From assembly GCA_023418925.1 (NCBI GenBank), contig JAEZYS010000017.1, forward strand, positions 109,997-173,996: DNA of 64,000 bases. Reading direction: 5' to 3'. Origin of the DNA: Bacillota bacterium. Lineage in GTDB: Bacteria > Bacillota > Clostridia > Oscillospirales > Ruminococcaceae. How positions within the stretch are numbered: the first letter of the stretch is position 1; every line of letters begins with the position of its first letter. The position numbers were made by a program, and so were the translations under genes. This document shows, piece after piece, positions 8,800 through 18,393 of this stretch. Under the pieces are notes generated by a model. That model saw only the letters and a program-made list of their open reading frames with translations. It was not told the origin of the DNA and did no database searches.

Positions 8800-9762
8800 A
8801 TGAATCTGCACGGCAAGGATATCAAAATTTTCACAGCGAATTCCAATCCTAATATGGCAAATCAAATAGCAAAAACTCTCGGGTTGCCAATTGGTGAATC
8901 AGAAGTCGTTACTTTTTCTGACGGAGAGGTAAGCGTTTCTATAAAGGAAAGCGTTCGTGGATCGGATGTATTCGTTGTTCAGTCAACAAGTTCGCCTGTA
9001 AATGACAACATGATGGAGCTGCTTATAATGATTGATGCGTTCAAGAGAGCTTCAGCAGGCCGTATTACTGCCGTTATTCCATATCTCGGCTATGCAAGAC
9101 AGGATAGAAAGGCAAAGGCAAGGGATCCGATCTCTGCAAAGCTTGTAGCTGACCTTATCACAGTAGCCGGTGCAGACAGAGTTCTTACAATGGATCTCCA
9201 TTGTCCGCAGATTCAGGGATTTTTTAATATTCCTGTTGACCATCTTCTCGGTGTTCCGATTCTTGCTCCTCACTTTATTGAAAAGTTCAAGGACAGCAAG
9301 GACAATTGCGTTGTAGTTTCTCCTGACCTAGGTTCTGTTACAAGAGCAAGAAACTTTGCTGCAAGAATTAATGCGCCTCTTGCTATAGTAGACAAGAGAC
9401 GTCAGAAGGCAAACGTTTGTGAAGTAATGAACATAATCGGTGATGTCAAGGGTAAGGACGTTATCCTTGTTGATGATATGATCGATACAGCAGGAACACT
9501 CTGCAATGCTGCAAAGGCTATTATTGAAGTTGGCGGAGCAAATAATGTTTATGCTTGTGCCACACATGGTGTTCTATCAGGCCCAGCTATTGACAGAATT
9601 CAGAACAGCGTTATTAAGGAACTTGTTGTCCTCGATACAATTGCACTTCCTGAAGAAAAGCAGATTGATAAAATTACAGTTCTTCCAGTTGCTCCTATAT
9701 TTGCACAGGCAATTCAGAGAATTTATGCAGATAAGCCAATTTCCCCTTTATTCAACAACTAA
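8800..9762 (+). CDS. prs: Ribose-phosphate pyrophosphokinase
   Basis: Forms PRPP from ribose 5-phosphate and ATP, for purine, pyrimidine, His, Trp and NAD synthesis. The 320-residue protein shows the class I signatures: FSDGEVSV near residue 40, YLGYARQDRK with the catalytic-loop region, DLHCPQIQGFF, and the PRPP-binding loop VILVDDMIDTAGTL near residue 225. AAAGGGG precedes the ATG. The gene follows glmU by 85 bases, and the Hpt enzyme later in the window uses its product. Confidence 0.97.
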   Translation: MNLHGKDIKIFTANSNPNMANQIAKTLGLPIGESEVVTFSDGEVSVSIKESVRGSDVFVVQSTSSPVNDNMMELLIMIDAFKRASAGRITAVIPYLGYARQDRKAKARDPISAKLVADLITVAGADRVLTMDLHCPQIQGFFNIPVDHLLGVPILAPHFIEKFKDSKDNCVVVSPDLGSVTRARNFAARINAPLAIVDKRRQKANVCEVMNIIGDVKGKDVILVDDMIDTAGTLCNAAKAIIEVGGANNVYACATHGVLSGPAIDRIQNSVIKELVVLDTIALPEEKQIDKITVLPVAPIFAQAIQRIYADKPISPLFNN

Positions 9763-9804
9763 TGATATTGTTGTGGCATAATCGTCACAATGTGAGTAGT
9801 CTAT

Positions 9805-9828
9805 ACCCCGTATCAGAAGATACGGGGT
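9805..9828 (+). terminator. Hairpin between prs and pth, likely terminator
   Basis: CCCCGTATC and GATACGGGG form a perfect 9-bp stem with an AGAA tetraloop, followed by TTATACTAATTTTTTAA. The U run is imperfect, so some read-through into pth is likely. Confidence 0.65.
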
Positions 9829-9855
9829 TATACTAATTTTTTAAGGATAAATAAA

Positions 9856-10482
9856 ATGAGTATTTTTGATATTTTTGATAAGCTTAATGCGGATAAGCCT
9901 GCGGCAGCAGGAAAGCCTGAATTTATTATTGTTGGTCTTGGTAATCCCGGACTTCAGTATGAAAACACAAGACATAATGCAGGTTTTATGACAATTGATA
10001 CAATTGCAGAAAAGTATAATGCTGATGTGAAAAAGCTTCAGTTCAAGGCCCTTGTCGGCAACGCTGTCATTATGGGAAAAAGCTGTCTGCTAATGAAGCC
10101 ACAGACATATATGAATAACAGCGGTGAAGCTGTTGTAGCGGCAATGAATTTTTACAAAATTCCTGTGCAGAATGTTATTGTCTGTTATGATGATATAAGC
10201 CTTGAACCATCATTTCTTAGAATTCGCAGAAAAGGTTCTGACGGCGGTCATAATGGTATTAAGTCAATTATTGAACTTACCGGAGAAGATACCTTCCCAA
10301 GAATAAAGATTGGCGTTGGAAAAAAACCAAACAAGGATTATGATCTTGCAAACTGGGTATTGTCATCTTTTTCTGATGAAGAGCGTAAGCTTATAAAGGA
10401 AGCAGCTGACAAGGCAGTTCAGTCAGTTGAGTTAATGGTACAGGACAAGGCTGATGAGGCTATGAACAAGTTCAATTCGTGA
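9856..10482 (+). CDS. pth: Peptidyl-tRNA hydrolase
   Basis: Releases tRNA from prematurely dropped peptidyl-tRNAs. The family core begins at about residue 23 with IIVGLGNPGLQYENTRHNAGF, where N and H are catalytic. KPQTYMNNSGEAV and CYDDISLE follow, then KGSDGGHNGIKSI. The 208-residue length exceeds the usual 185-195 because of an N-terminal stretch, MSIFDIFDKLNADKP. AAGGAT sits seven bases before this ATG, so I keep the long start. The gene is followed within 25 bases by mfd. Confidence 0.95.
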   Translation: MSIFDIFDKLNADKPAAAGKPEFIIVGLGNPGLQYENTRHNAGFMTIDTIAEKYNADVKKLQFKALVGNAVIMGKSCLLMKPQTYMNNSGEAVVAAMNFYKIPVQNVIVCYDDISLEPSFLRIRRKGSDGGHNGIKSIIELTGEDTFPRIKIGVGKKPNKDYDLANWVLSSFSDEERKLIKEAADKAVQSVELMVQDKADEAMNKFNS

Positions 10483-10504
10483 TCTTTTCATTACGAAAGG
10501 AGAG

Positions 10505-13500
10505 ATGTTTCCCGTTGGGAAGCCGGACATAATTATGTCAGTATTTATTAAAGCAATAGAAAATCTTCCTGCATACAAGGATATGGTAAACTCTTTACAA
10601 AAGGGAGAAACTCCGGTTCTTGTCACAGGAGTATCAGGTATACACAAGGCTCAGTTTGCACTGGGCCTTATCGGTGTTTCTCCGGTTCTTGTCATTACAG
10701 ATGATGAAGCTAATGCAAAAAGGCTTTGTGATGACATGAACGAAATGCTCGGAAGCGCTGACGCCGTAATGGTTTATCCTGCAAAGGATTTTACTTTTAC
10801 CGATGTTGCCACTGTTTCAAGGGAATATGAGCATACTAGACTTGCGGCACTTTCAAGAATACGTTCTGGAAAGTGCAGGGTCATCTGTGCGTCAGCAGAG
10901 GCTGTAATGCAGAAAACCATTCCGCCGCAGGTGCTGTATGATCGTACTGTTATACTTGAACAGGGTTTTGAAATAACTACAAAAGAGCTTGCCGCAAAAC
11001 TTGTTGCCGCAGGCTATTCACGCTGCGATAAAGTTGAGGGTGTGTCGCAGTTTTCTATAAGGGGTTCGATAGCTGATATTTTTCCTGTTCAGGAAACAAG
11101 TCCTGTCAGAATAGAATTCTGGGGTGATGAAATTGACAGCATTTCATACTTTGATGTTGAAACTCAAAGACGTACCCAGAGTTTGGATATTATTGAAATT
11201 TCGCCTGCACTTGAAGTCCTATTTGAGAGTGAGGAACAATTCAAGGCTAAAATAGATGAGCTTGCAAAAAAGCAGAGAAGCAAGCATGCAGAGGTTGTAA
11301 AGCAGAAGCTTTATAATGATATTGATAAGATTGATAATGGTGTTTCGCTAGGAAACATCGACAAATACCTACCTCTAGCTTATGATATTCCTGCAACAGT
11401 TTTTGACTATCTTACAAAAGACAGCGTTGTTGTTTTCAGTGAATACAGAAATATGGCTGAACGTTCAAAGAGTATACTTTCACAGCATAATGAGGATATA
11501 AAGATACTTCTTGAAGAGGGTGAACTCTGCAAGGGGCTTGACGGGTATATACTTGAAATAGGAGAGGTTCTTGGAAAAGCTGATAAGTTTAAGCAGGTTT
11601 TCATGGATACCTTTATGCGCGGGGAAGGTGAGGTCCGGTTTAAAAAGCTTATTTCCGTAACTGCAAACCAGACAGCACCATGGGGCGGTGAAATTCGTCA
11701 GCTTTCTGAGGATCTGCATACTTTCATTGAGAGGGACTATACTGTAATTGTTCTTGCAGGCTCTGAAAAGACCTTGCCAATTATTGCAGATGATTTGAGG
11801 GAAGATGGAATTCCTTGTGACATAATTAATGATAAAACCGAATTTACAAATGGCAGAGTTTATCTTATGTCAGGCTGTGTAAGCGGGGGATATGATTATC
11901 CTGAAGCAAAGACGGCTCTTATTACACAGGCAAAGGCAATGGTTTCAAAGCGCAAGCTGAAAAAGCCGAAAAAGGGCGAGGAAATCAAGTCGCTTTCGGA
12001 TATTTCAAACGGCGACCTTGTTGTTCATGCATTACATGGTATCGGTAGGTTTATTGGCATTAGAAAACTTGAGATGGAGGGTGTGACAAAGGACTATATT
12101 ACTATCCAGTACGCAGGTACGGATGTGCTGTATGTTCCCGTTACACAGCTTGACCTTGTTTCAAAATATATAGGCCCTCGTGACAACAGCGGAGTAAAGC
12201 TTAATAAAATCTCTTCATTGGAGTGGCAGAAAACAAGAGCAAGGGTTAAAAAAGCCGTCAAGGACATGGCAGATGAACTAATCGCCCTTTATGCAAAGAG
12301 AAGCAAGACAAAAGGATATGCTTTTTCGGAGGATTGTGACTGGCAGACAGATTTTGAGGAGCGTTTCAGCTATACAGAAACGGATGACCAGCTTAGATGT
12401 ATTGATGAAATCAAGGACGATATGATGAAGCCTGTTCCAATGGACAGACTGCTTTGCGGTGATGTTGGCTTTGGTAAGACCGAAGTTGCTTTGAGAGGTG
12501 CATTTAAATGCGTTCTTGACAGCAAGCAATGTGCAATACTTGTTCCTACAACAGTTCTTGCTTGGCAGCATTATCAGACAGCTGTAAAGAGATTTGAACA
12601 TTTCCCTGTAAAAATTCAGCTTTTGTCAAGATTTCGAAACAAGAAAGAGCAAGAAGACATCCTTAAAGAACTTAAACGTGGAGATATTGATATTATCATA
12701 GGTACACACAGGCTTGTCCAGAAGGATGTTCAGTTCAAGGATTTGGGACTTGTAATCATAGACGAGGAACAACGCTTCGGAGTAGCACATAAGGAAAAGT
12801 TCAAGGAAACATTCACAGGCGTTGACGTTCTCACACTTTCTGCAACTCCTATTCCAAGAACTCTCAACATGGCTATGAGTGGAATAAGGGACATGAGCGT
12901 TATTGAAGAACCACCTATAGACAGATACCCTGTCCAGACCTATGTTATCGAGCATAACATGGGTGTCATTATTCAGGCAATAAGCAAGGAGCTTCGCAGA
13001 GGTGGGCAGGTTTATTATATTCATAACAGAATTGAAAGCATAGAAATGACAGCGTCAAAGATTGCACAGTTTCTCCCTGACGCAAGAATTGGTATAGCAC
13101 ATGGACAGATAGGAGAAGAACAGCTTTCGGAAATTTGGCGTCAGCTTGTTGAACATGAGATTGATATTCTCGTATGCACAACACTTATTGAAACGGGCGT
13201 AGATGTTCCTAACTGCAACACGCTCATTATTGAAGATGCTGACAATTTAGGACTTTCACAGCTGTATCAGTTAAGAGGACGTGTCGGACGTTCTAACAGA
13301 CGTGCATTTGCCTATTTCACATTCAGACGTGGAAAAGTTCTTACTGAAATTGCAGCAAAACGTCTTGAAGCTATAAAGGAATTCACACAGTTCGGAAGCG
13401 GATTCAGAATTGCTTTGCGTGACCTTGAAATCAGAGGTGCTGGCTCAATTCTCGGCGGTCGCCAGCACGGACACATGGAGGCTGTCGGATATGATATGTA

Positions 13501-14005
13501 TTTACAGCTTTTATCCGAAGCTATTGCAGAAGAAAAGGGCGAGCCGATGCCGCACCGTCCTGAAGAATGTCTAGTTGATTTACAGATTGATGCGCATATT
13601 CCTGACAAGTATATTGAGAGCCTTTCAGGAAGAATTGACGCTTACAGAAAGATTGCCGCTATTCAGACCAAAGAGGACAGCCTTGATATTATTGATGAGT
13701 TTATTGATCGCTATGGTGATCCACCAAAGGCTATACAAGGACTTATCAGCGTTGCTCTGCTTAGAAATATGGCTGGTTCAATCGGCATAAAGGAAATCTC
13801 ACAGAGAAACGGAATTATGTATTTCTATCTTTCTGCTGCTGAAATTGAGCAGATTCAGGCAGTTGTTGCTGAGTATAAGAACAGGGTTACTGTAAACGGC
13901 TCGGAAAAGCCTTTCATAGCTGTTAAAATTGCAAATGATGACAAGCCGCTTGAACTTATGCAGAAAGTCGTTGAGATAATGTTTGACAAGTCAAGAAAGA
14001 AGTAA
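10505..14005 (+). CDS. mfd: Transcription-repair coupling factor
   Basis: A DNA translocase that removes stalled RNA polymerase and recruits UvrA to the lesion. The domain order is an N-terminal UvrB-like region (residues 1-330), then an RNA-polymerase-interacting CarD-like domain near 500-570 (GDLVVHALHGIGRFIG), then a RecG-like SF2 motor with Walker A GDVGFGKTEVA and DEEQRFG, and a C-terminal TRCF domain. The length of 1166 is typical. The start is uncertain: ATG 10505 has AAAGGAG only two bases upstream, while ATG 10535 (MSVFIKAIENLPAYKD) gives the family-like N-terminus but has a poor site. The nearby pth suggests a shared transcript. Confidence 0.96.
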   Translation: MFPVGKPDIIMSVFIKAIENLPAYKDMVNSLQKGETPVLVTGVSGIHKAQFALGLIGVSPVLVITDDEANAKRLCDDMNEMLGSADAVMVYPAKDFTFTDVATVSREYEHTRLAALSRIRSGKCRVICASAEAVMQKTIPPQVLYDRTVILEQGFEITTKELAAKLVAAGYSRCDKVEGVSQFSIRGSIADIFPVQETSPVRIEFWGDEIDSISYFDVETQRRTQSLDIIEISPALEVLFESEEQFKAKIDELAKKQRSKHAEVVKQKLYNDIDKIDNGVSLGNIDKYLPLAYDIPATVFDYLTKDSVVVFSEYRNMAERSKSILSQHNEDIKILLEEGELCKGLDGYILEIGEVLGKADKFKQVFMDTFMRGEGEVRFKKLISVTANQTAPWGGEIRQLSEDLHTFIERDYTVIVLAGSEKTLPIIADDLREDGIPCDIINDKTEFTNGRVYLMSGCVSGGYDYPEAKTALITQAKAMVSKRKLKKPKKGEEIKSLSDISNGDLVVHALHGIGRFIGIRKLEMEGVTKDYITIQYAGTDVLYVPVTQLDLVSKYIGPRDNSGVKLNKISSLEWQKTRARVKKAVKDMADELIALYAKRSKTKGYAFSEDCDWQTDFEERFSYTETDDQLRCIDEIKDDMMKPVPMDRLLCGDVGFGKTEVALRGAFKCVLDSKQCAILVPTTVLAWQHYQTAVKRFEHFPVKIQLLSRFRNKKEQEDILKELKRGDIDIIIGTHRLVQKDVQFKDLGLVIIDEEQRFGVAHKEKFKETFTGVDVLTLSATPIPRTLNMAMSGIRDMSVIEEPPIDRYPVQTYVIEHNMGVIIQAISKELRRGGQVYYIHNRIESIEMTASKIAQFLPDARIGIAHGQIGEEQLSEIWRQLVEHEIDILVCTTLIETGVDVPNCNTLIIEDADNLGLSQLYQLRGRVGRSNRRAFAYFTFRRGKVLTEIAAKRLEAIKEFTQFGSGFRIALRDLEIRGAGSILGGRQHGHMEAVGYDMYLQLLSEAIAEEKGEPMPHRPEECLVDLQIDAHIPDKYIESLSGRIDAYRKIAAIQTKEDSLDIIDEFIDRYGDPPKAIQGLISVALLRNMAGSIGIKEISQRNGIMYFYLSAAEIEQIQAVVAEYKNRVTVNGSEKPFIAVKIANDDKPLELMQKVVEIMFDKSRKK

Positions 14006-14036
14006 AAAGAAAGCCTTGTAGTATAGGGCTAAATGC

Positions 14037-14065
14037 TTGACAATATATTTATTGTAATATATAAT
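14037..14065 (+). promoter_or_regulatory. Consensus sigma-A promoter for greA-lysS
   Basis: TTGACA (14037-14042), a 17-bp spacer and TATAAT (14060-14065): both hexamers and the spacing match the consensus exactly. It lies 50 bases upstream of the greA start and indicates strong constitutive transcription. Confidence 0.85.
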
Positions 14066-14114
14066 ATACTTTTAGATTATGTTCGAAAAAAGAGCAGAAG
14101 AGGAGTGCTGTTAC

Positions 14115-14591
14115 ATGGCAGTTAAAAAGGTTAGAATATCCGCAGAGGGTCTTGCAAAGCTTGAAAAAGAGCTCGAATACCTTATTACCGTAAAACGTGC
14201 TGAGGTTGCACAGAAACTTAAAGAGGCACGTGCTTTCGGAGACTTGTCTGAAAATGCTGAATATGATGAAGCTAAGAATGAGCAAGGTATTCTTGAAGCA
14301 AGAATTCAGGAAATGGAACTTACTGTTGCAAATGCAGTAGTTGTTGACGAAGCTGAACTCTCAAACGACGAAGTTAATGTCGGTTCATTCGTTGTTCTCA
14401 AAGACCTTGAACTCGATGAAACAATGAAACTCCAGATCGTAGGTTCAACTGAAGCTGATCCTGAAAACGACAGGATTTCAGACGAATCACCTATCGGTAT
14501 TGCTGCCATGAAGAAAAAAGTCGGGGATATTATTGAAGTTGAAGCACCAGTCGGAATAATTCAGATGCAGATACTTGAAATCAGCAAGTAA
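14115..14591 (+). CDS. greA: Transcription elongation factor GreA
   Basis: Rescues backtracked RNA polymerase by stimulating transcript cleavage. The 158-residue product has the N-terminal coiled coil with the acidic tip FGDLSENAEYDEAKNEQ (residues 40-56) and the C-terminal FKBP-like domain with SPIGIAAMKKKVGD. I chose the ATG at 14115 because AGAGGAG is eight to nine bases upstream and MAVKKVRISAEG is the family N-terminus. The open frame extends 12 codons further upstream without a site. lysS follows after 20 bases. Confidence 0.95.
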   Translation: MAVKKVRISAEGLAKLEKELEYLITVKRAEVAQKLKEARAFGDLSENAEYDEAKNEQGILEARIQEMELTVANAVVVDEAELSNDEVNVGSFVVLKDLELDETMKLQIVGSTEADPENDRISDESPIGIAAMKKKVGDIIEVEAPVGIIQMQILEISK

Positions 14592-14611
14592 TTATTGAAA
14601 GGATAAAGCAA

Positions 14612-16195
14612 ATGTCAGAGAATCAGAACATTAATCCTGCTGCTGATTCTGTTGAGGAACAGACAGAACAGGATATTCATATACTCAAAAAAATCAGAAT
14701 TGAAAAGCTTGATGAACTCAAGTCACAGGGCAAGGACCCTTACGAAATAACTAAGTTTGATGCTGATATAATGAACTCTGAAATCAGAGTATGGTTTGAA
14801 AAGTCAGAAGCTGAAATCATTGCAGCGGCTAACGGCGATGAAGAAGCACTCAAGGCTGGATTTGAAACTGGAAGAAGAGTTGTAAGGGTTGCCGGACGTA
14901 TCATGTCATGGAGAGATATGGGCAAGGCTAACTTCATTGATGTCCGTGACGGAAGCGACCGTATGCAGGTTTATGTCCGCATGAATGATATCGGTGCGGA
15001 TGAATTTGCAGAGTTCAAGAAGTGGGATATCGGTGATATCGTCGGTGTTGAAGGTTTTGTTTTCAGAACAAAAAAGGGCGAGATTTCAGTTCATGCCCAG
15101 AAGATTGTTCTCCTCTCAAAATCACTTCTTCCACTTCCTGAAAAATGGCATGGCTTAAAGGATCAGGATATGAGATACCGTCAGCGTTATATTGACCTTA
15201 TCTGCAACCCTGATGTTAAGGATACATTTGTAAAGAGAAGCAGAATTCTTTCTGAAATCAGAAACTTCCTTGATTCAAGAGGATACCTTGAAGTTGATAC
15301 ACCGGTTCTTCACACACTTGAAATAGGTGCGGCTGCAAGACCTTTCAAAACTCACCATAATGCTCTTGATATTGATATGTACCTTCGTATTGAAACAGAA
15401 CTTTACCTGAAGCGTCTTATCGTAGGCGGCTTTGACAAGGTTTATGAAGTTGGACGTATCTTCAGAAACGAAGGTATGGATACTTCACATAACCCTGAAT
15501 TTACATCCATAGAAATGTATCAGGCATATACTGATTATATCGGCATGATGGATTTAATTGAAGAAATGTATGTTGGTCTTGCTAAGAAAATCTGCGGAAC
15601 TGATGTTATTTCATATCAGGGTACAGAAATCAACATGGCATCTCCTTGGGAAAGACTCACGATGGTTGAGGCTGTCAAGAAATATGCAGGTGTTGACTAT
15701 AACTCATGGGAAGATGACGCTGCTGCAAGGGCTTGTGCAAAGGAACATCACGTTGAAGTTGATGAGGGTAATTCAGCTACAAAGGGACACGTTCTTATTG
15801 CATTCTTTGAAGCTTTTGTTGAAGATAAACTTATTCAGCCAACTATTATCTATGATTATCCTGTTGAGAATTCACCACTTGCAAAGAGAAAACCATCAAA
15901 TCCTGCATTTACTGAAAGATTTGAATATTTCATCTATGCAAGAGAAATGGGTAATGCATTTTCTGAACTTAACGATCCTATTGACCAGAGAGAAAGATTT
16001 GTCAAGCAGGTTGAAGCTAAGCGTGCTCAGGGTGCAAATGCTCAGATTGACGAAGATTTCGTTACGGCTCTTGAATATGGTATGCCACCAACAGGCGGAC
16101 TCGGATTCGGCCTTGACAGACTTGTTATGCTGCTGACTGACAGCGCATCTATCAGAGATGTTCTTCTGTTCCCAACAATGAAGCCGTTGGACTGA
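14612..16195 (+). CDS. lysS: Lysyl-tRNA synthetase, class II
   Basis: Charges tRNA-Lys in the cytosol. An acidic N-terminal extension of about 25 residues precedes the OB-fold anticodon-binding domain (VRVAGRIMSWRDMGKANFIDVRDG). The class II core has motif 2 FRNEGMDTSHNPEFT and motif 3 GLGFGLDRLVMLLTD near the C-terminus. The length of 527 is slightly above the usual 490-505, owing to the extension. AAAGGAT lies eight bases before the ATG. It is cotranscribed with greA, as in many Clostridia. Confidence 0.97.
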   Translation: MSENQNINPAADSVEEQTEQDIHILKKIRIEKLDELKSQGKDPYEITKFDADIMNSEIRVWFEKSEAEIIAAANGDEEALKAGFETGRRVVRVAGRIMSWRDMGKANFIDVRDGSDRMQVYVRMNDIGADEFAEFKKWDIGDIVGVEGFVFRTKKGEISVHAQKIVLLSKSLLPLPEKWHGLKDQDMRYRQRYIDLICNPDVKDTFVKRSRILSEIRNFLDSRGYLEVDTPVLHTLEIGAAARPFKTHHNALDIDMYLRIETELYLKRLIVGGFDKVYEVGRIFRNEGMDTSHNPEFTSIEMYQAYTDYIGMMDLIEEMYVGLAKKICGTDVISYQGTEINMASPWERLTMVEAVKKYAGVDYNSWEDDAAARACAKEHHVEVDEGNSATKGHVLIAFFEAFVEDKLIQPTIIYDYPVENSPLAKRKPSNPAFTERFEYFIYAREMGNAFSELNDPIDQRERFVKQVEAKRAQGANAQIDEDFVTALEYGMPPTGGLGFGLDRLVMLLTDSASIRDVLLFPTMKPLD

Positions 16196-16208
16196 TTTTA
16201 TAAAAACT

Positions 16209-16234
16209 AGGGGTAACATTTTAACGTTACCCCT
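16209..16234 (+). terminator. Terminator after lysS
   Basis: AGGGGTAAC and GTTACCCCT are perfect 9-base complements around a short loop, 14 bases after the lysS stop, followed by GTATTTATATA. The U run is modest. Confidence 0.65.
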
Positions 16235-16257
16235 GTATTTATATATAGCAGAAAGGA

Positions 16258-17163
16258 ATGGTGATTATTATGCAGGAAAAAGATCCAAAGCAAAAAAGCT
16301 TGCTTGACAATATAAGAGAGATTAATGCCAGAGAGAAAAAAGAAGCTCTTGAAGCAGAATCAAAAGCAGCGGAAAAGAAAGCAAGAGTTGAACAAAAATC
16401 CAGAGAATCCTACCAGAAAAAACTCCAAAATGAAAGAGTTCAGCTCCTTAGGGCAAAGCAGGGAATATCAGAACAGCCTGATGAGAAGCAAGTAAATAGT
16501 CGGCAGGCTGAGCAAGTAAAATATACTTTCAAGCAGAAACTGTCGAATTTTGTTTATCACTATAAAATCGGTATTATTGCGGCTATCATTATAATTCCTA
16601 TAGCTGCTTTCCTGACATATGACATTTTAAGTAAGGAAAATCCTGATATCACAATAATGGTGGTTGCGCAGGACTCTGTTCTTGAAGCAAGCACCGAAAA
16701 GCTTGCAGAAATTCTGACACCATATTGCGATGATTATAATGGCGACGGCAAGACAGTTGTATCAGTTCTCTATGCTCCGACATATACTGACGAAACTAGC
16801 GATGCTGAGATGTATTCGGGACAGGCTACACAGGCAAGGGTTATTGCTGAATTCCAGTCTGACAATGTTGTAATGATGATATCAAGTGATGCTGCAATCA
16901 AGCATCTTGGCATTGAAGAAGGAATTTTTGAGGATATGACAGCAATGTATCCTGATGATGAAAATGCTACAGAGGTCGGATATAATCTTCTTGGAACAAA
17001 GCTTTATGAACAGCTTGGCTATACTGAAAAGCCTGAAGGATTATATATGAGCTTGCGTATTCCTAAGTCGGGGTTTGGTCTTAACTATGAGAAGTTCACC
17101 GAAAACTATGATAACGCTCTTAAAGTATGGGAGAAATATTTTGAGGATAACAAGGTCGAATAA
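16258..17163 (+). CDS. Bitopic membrane protein with N-terminal coiled coil, function unknown
   Basis: About 300 residues. The first 85 or so are highly charged (REKKEALEAESKAAEKKAR and similar) and should form a cytosolic coiled coil. A single strong membrane segment follows at about residues 103-125 (IGIIAAIIIIPIAAFLTY). The C-terminal 175 residues would be extracytoplasmic; they are acidic with no cysteine pairs or known catalytic motif that I can see. The start may be ATG 16258, GTG 16261 or ATG 16270: AAAGGA abuts the first, and MQEKDPKQKS from the third looks most natural. It lies between lysS and a flavoprotein. I do not recognise the family. Confidence 0.75.
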   Translation: MVIIMQEKDPKQKSLLDNIREINAREKKEALEAESKAAEKKARVEQKSRESYQKKLQNERVQLLRAKQGISEQPDEKQVNSRQAEQVKYTFKQKLSNFVYHYKIGIIAAIIIIPIAAFLTYDILSKENPDITIMVVAQDSVLEASTEKLAEILTPYCDDYNGDGKTVVSVLYAPTYTDETSDAEMYSGQATQARVIAEFQSDNVVMMISSDAAIKHLGIEEGIFEDMTAMYPDDENATEVGYNLLGTKLYEQLGYTEKPEGLYMSLRIPKSGFGLNYEKFTENYDNALKVWEKYFEDNKVE

Positions 17164-17193
17164 ACACTTGCTGAATGATGAGGAGAAAACCAT

Positions 17194-17790
17194 ATGGGGA
17201 AAATAGTTCTGAAAGCAGGGACACTGCTTGCTCCGCTGCCTGCGGCACTTGTTTCCTGTGGGACAGAGGGAAAAGCTAATGTTCTGACCGTTGCATGGAC
17301 AGGCATAATCAACACGCAGCCACCGATGACATATATTTCTGTCCGCCCGTCAAGACATTCGTACAATATCATCAAGGAAACAGGGGAGTTTGTCATAAAT
17401 CTCACTACATCAAAGCTTGTCAGAGAAACGGATTTCTGCGGCGTACGAAGTGGTAAGGATATGGATAAACTTAAGAAATGCAGACTTCACACCGAAAAAG
17501 CATCGGTTGTATCCGCACAACTTATTGCTGAGGCGCCTTTATCACTTGAATGTAAGGTCAAGGAAATAAAGCCCCTTGGTACGCATGATATGTTTATTGC
17601 AGAGATTGTTGCGGTGGATGTTGATGAAAGATATATTGACAGTAAGGGCAAAATCAATCTCCAGCAAGCCGGTATAATGGCATATTCGCATGGCGAGTAT
17701 TTTGCTCTAGGCAGAAAACTTGGGAGCTTCGGGTATTCCGTTGCTAAAAAGAAGAAAACTCCACTGCCAAAAGTACCTAAAAAGCAGTAA
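17194..17790 (+). CDS. Flavin reductase-like / flavoredoxin-type FMN-binding protein
   Basis: A 198-residue protein of the FMN-binding split-barrel (flavin reductase-like, flavoredoxin) family. Typical parts are the N-terminal PLPAALVSCGTEGKANVLTV strand, where sequence after PxPxxLV builds the flavin pocket, then PPMTYISVRPSRHSYNIIKE and GEFVINLTT. GAGGAG precedes the ATG by eight bases. The C-terminus ends in a Lys/Pro tail (KKKKTPLPKVPKKQ). The substrate cannot be told from sequence; such proteins pass electrons from NAD(P)H or bind FMN as small redox carriers. It follows the membrane protein by 30 bases and ends at a strong terminator. Confidence 0.85.
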   Translation: MGKIVLKAGTLLAPLPAALVSCGTEGKANVLTVAWTGIINTQPPMTYISVRPSRHSYNIIKETGEFVINLTTSKLVRETDFCGVRSGKDMDKLKKCRLHTEKASVVSAQLIAEAPLSLECKVKEIKPLGTHDMFIAEIVAVDVDERYIDSKGKINLQQAGIMAYSHGEYFALGRKLGSFGYSVAKKKKTPLPKVPKKQ

Positions 17791-17794
17791 TTAA

Positions 17795-17835
17795 AAAATG
17801 ACCTGAGATGAGCATATTTCTTCTCAGGTCATTTT
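17795..17835. terminator. Bidirectional intrinsic terminator
   Basis: A perfect 14-bp inverted repeat (AAAATGACCTGAGA / TCTCAGGTCATTTT) with A and T flanks serves the rightward flavoprotein gene and the convergent leftward gene at 17862. Confidence 0.9.
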
Positions 17836-17861
17836 ATTATACAGAAAATCAGAATTGAAAA

Positions 17862-18209
17862 CTAATCAAAAAATTTTCCCTTATAAAAGTTTTGATTATC
17901 AAGTTTTTTCGCTGTCATTCTGAACATTACACAGCCATCAGGACAGACAATATCCTTGGTGTATTTGCTGCTTCCACCAATGTTTTCTAAATCCCCGCCG
18001 CTTCTTACAGCCTCCATGATTGGGAACATCATCATCATTGTCTTAGAACAAATGCCCTGACCATTTTTATTAACAGGGCAACCATAAGTGCAAGTGTATT
18101 TATCCCCAATCTCTTCGCCATTTCGGCAGTACCGTTCGGTGTGGTCGCTGCGAAGAAACCCAGTAACTTCAATTTCCCATTCGTATTCTTCATCGTACCA
18201 TTTTTTCAT
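17862..18209 (-). CDS. Small cysteine-containing protein of the TIGR04076 type
   Basis: A 115-residue protein with cysteines at YCRNGEE, KYTCTYGCPVNKNGQGICSK and VCPDGCVMFRM, and the block FPIMEAVRSGGDLENIG. The order 'GxCPxxxxGQxF... SGGD... CPDGxVxFR' is that of the small TIGR04076 family, whose function is not established; the cysteines suggest metal or redox chemistry. The start ATG lacks a strong ribosome site. A GGAAG 12 bases upstream lies within a hairpin arm at 18219-18237, so translation might be occluded by structure. It lies downstream of the cellobiose phosphorylase gene on the same strand. Confidence 0.6.
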   Translation of the reverse strand: MKKWYDEEYEWEIEVTGFLRSDHTERYCRNGEEIGDKYTCTYGCPVNKNGQGICSKTMMMMFPIMEAVRSGGDLENIGGSSKYTKDIVCPDGCVMFRMTAKKLDNQNFYKGKFFD

Positions 18210-18218
18210 AGTTTGACC

Positions 18219-18357
18219 ATGCTTCCACAGGAAGCATCTCTCCTCTCTTTGATGTTTTGTGTGATCTTGAACCTGAACTGCGTTCAGCTAAGCAAAATTT
18301 CGAACGGCGGTTCGGAAAGCACAAAACTCAGAGTTTGAAAGATTTATCTTTCAAACT
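18219..18357 (-). repeat. Cluster of hairpins in the leader of the TIGR04076-like gene
   Basis: Four stems lie in 140 bases: ATGCTTCC/GGAAGCAT (18219-18237); an outer stem GTTTTGTG/CACAAAAC (18254-18261 with 18320-18327) enclosing CTGAAC/GTTCAG (18273-18287) and a TTTCGAAC/GTTCGGAAA stem (18298-18317), forming a three-way junction; and a perfect 12-bp stem, AGTTTGAAAGAT/ATCTTTCAAACT (18332-18357). They lie between the cbp terminator and the next start codon. No coding frame is apparent. Confidence 0.6.
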
Positions 18358-18393
18358 TATGACTACTCCTTTTGTCTTATTTAAGTGAAAGCA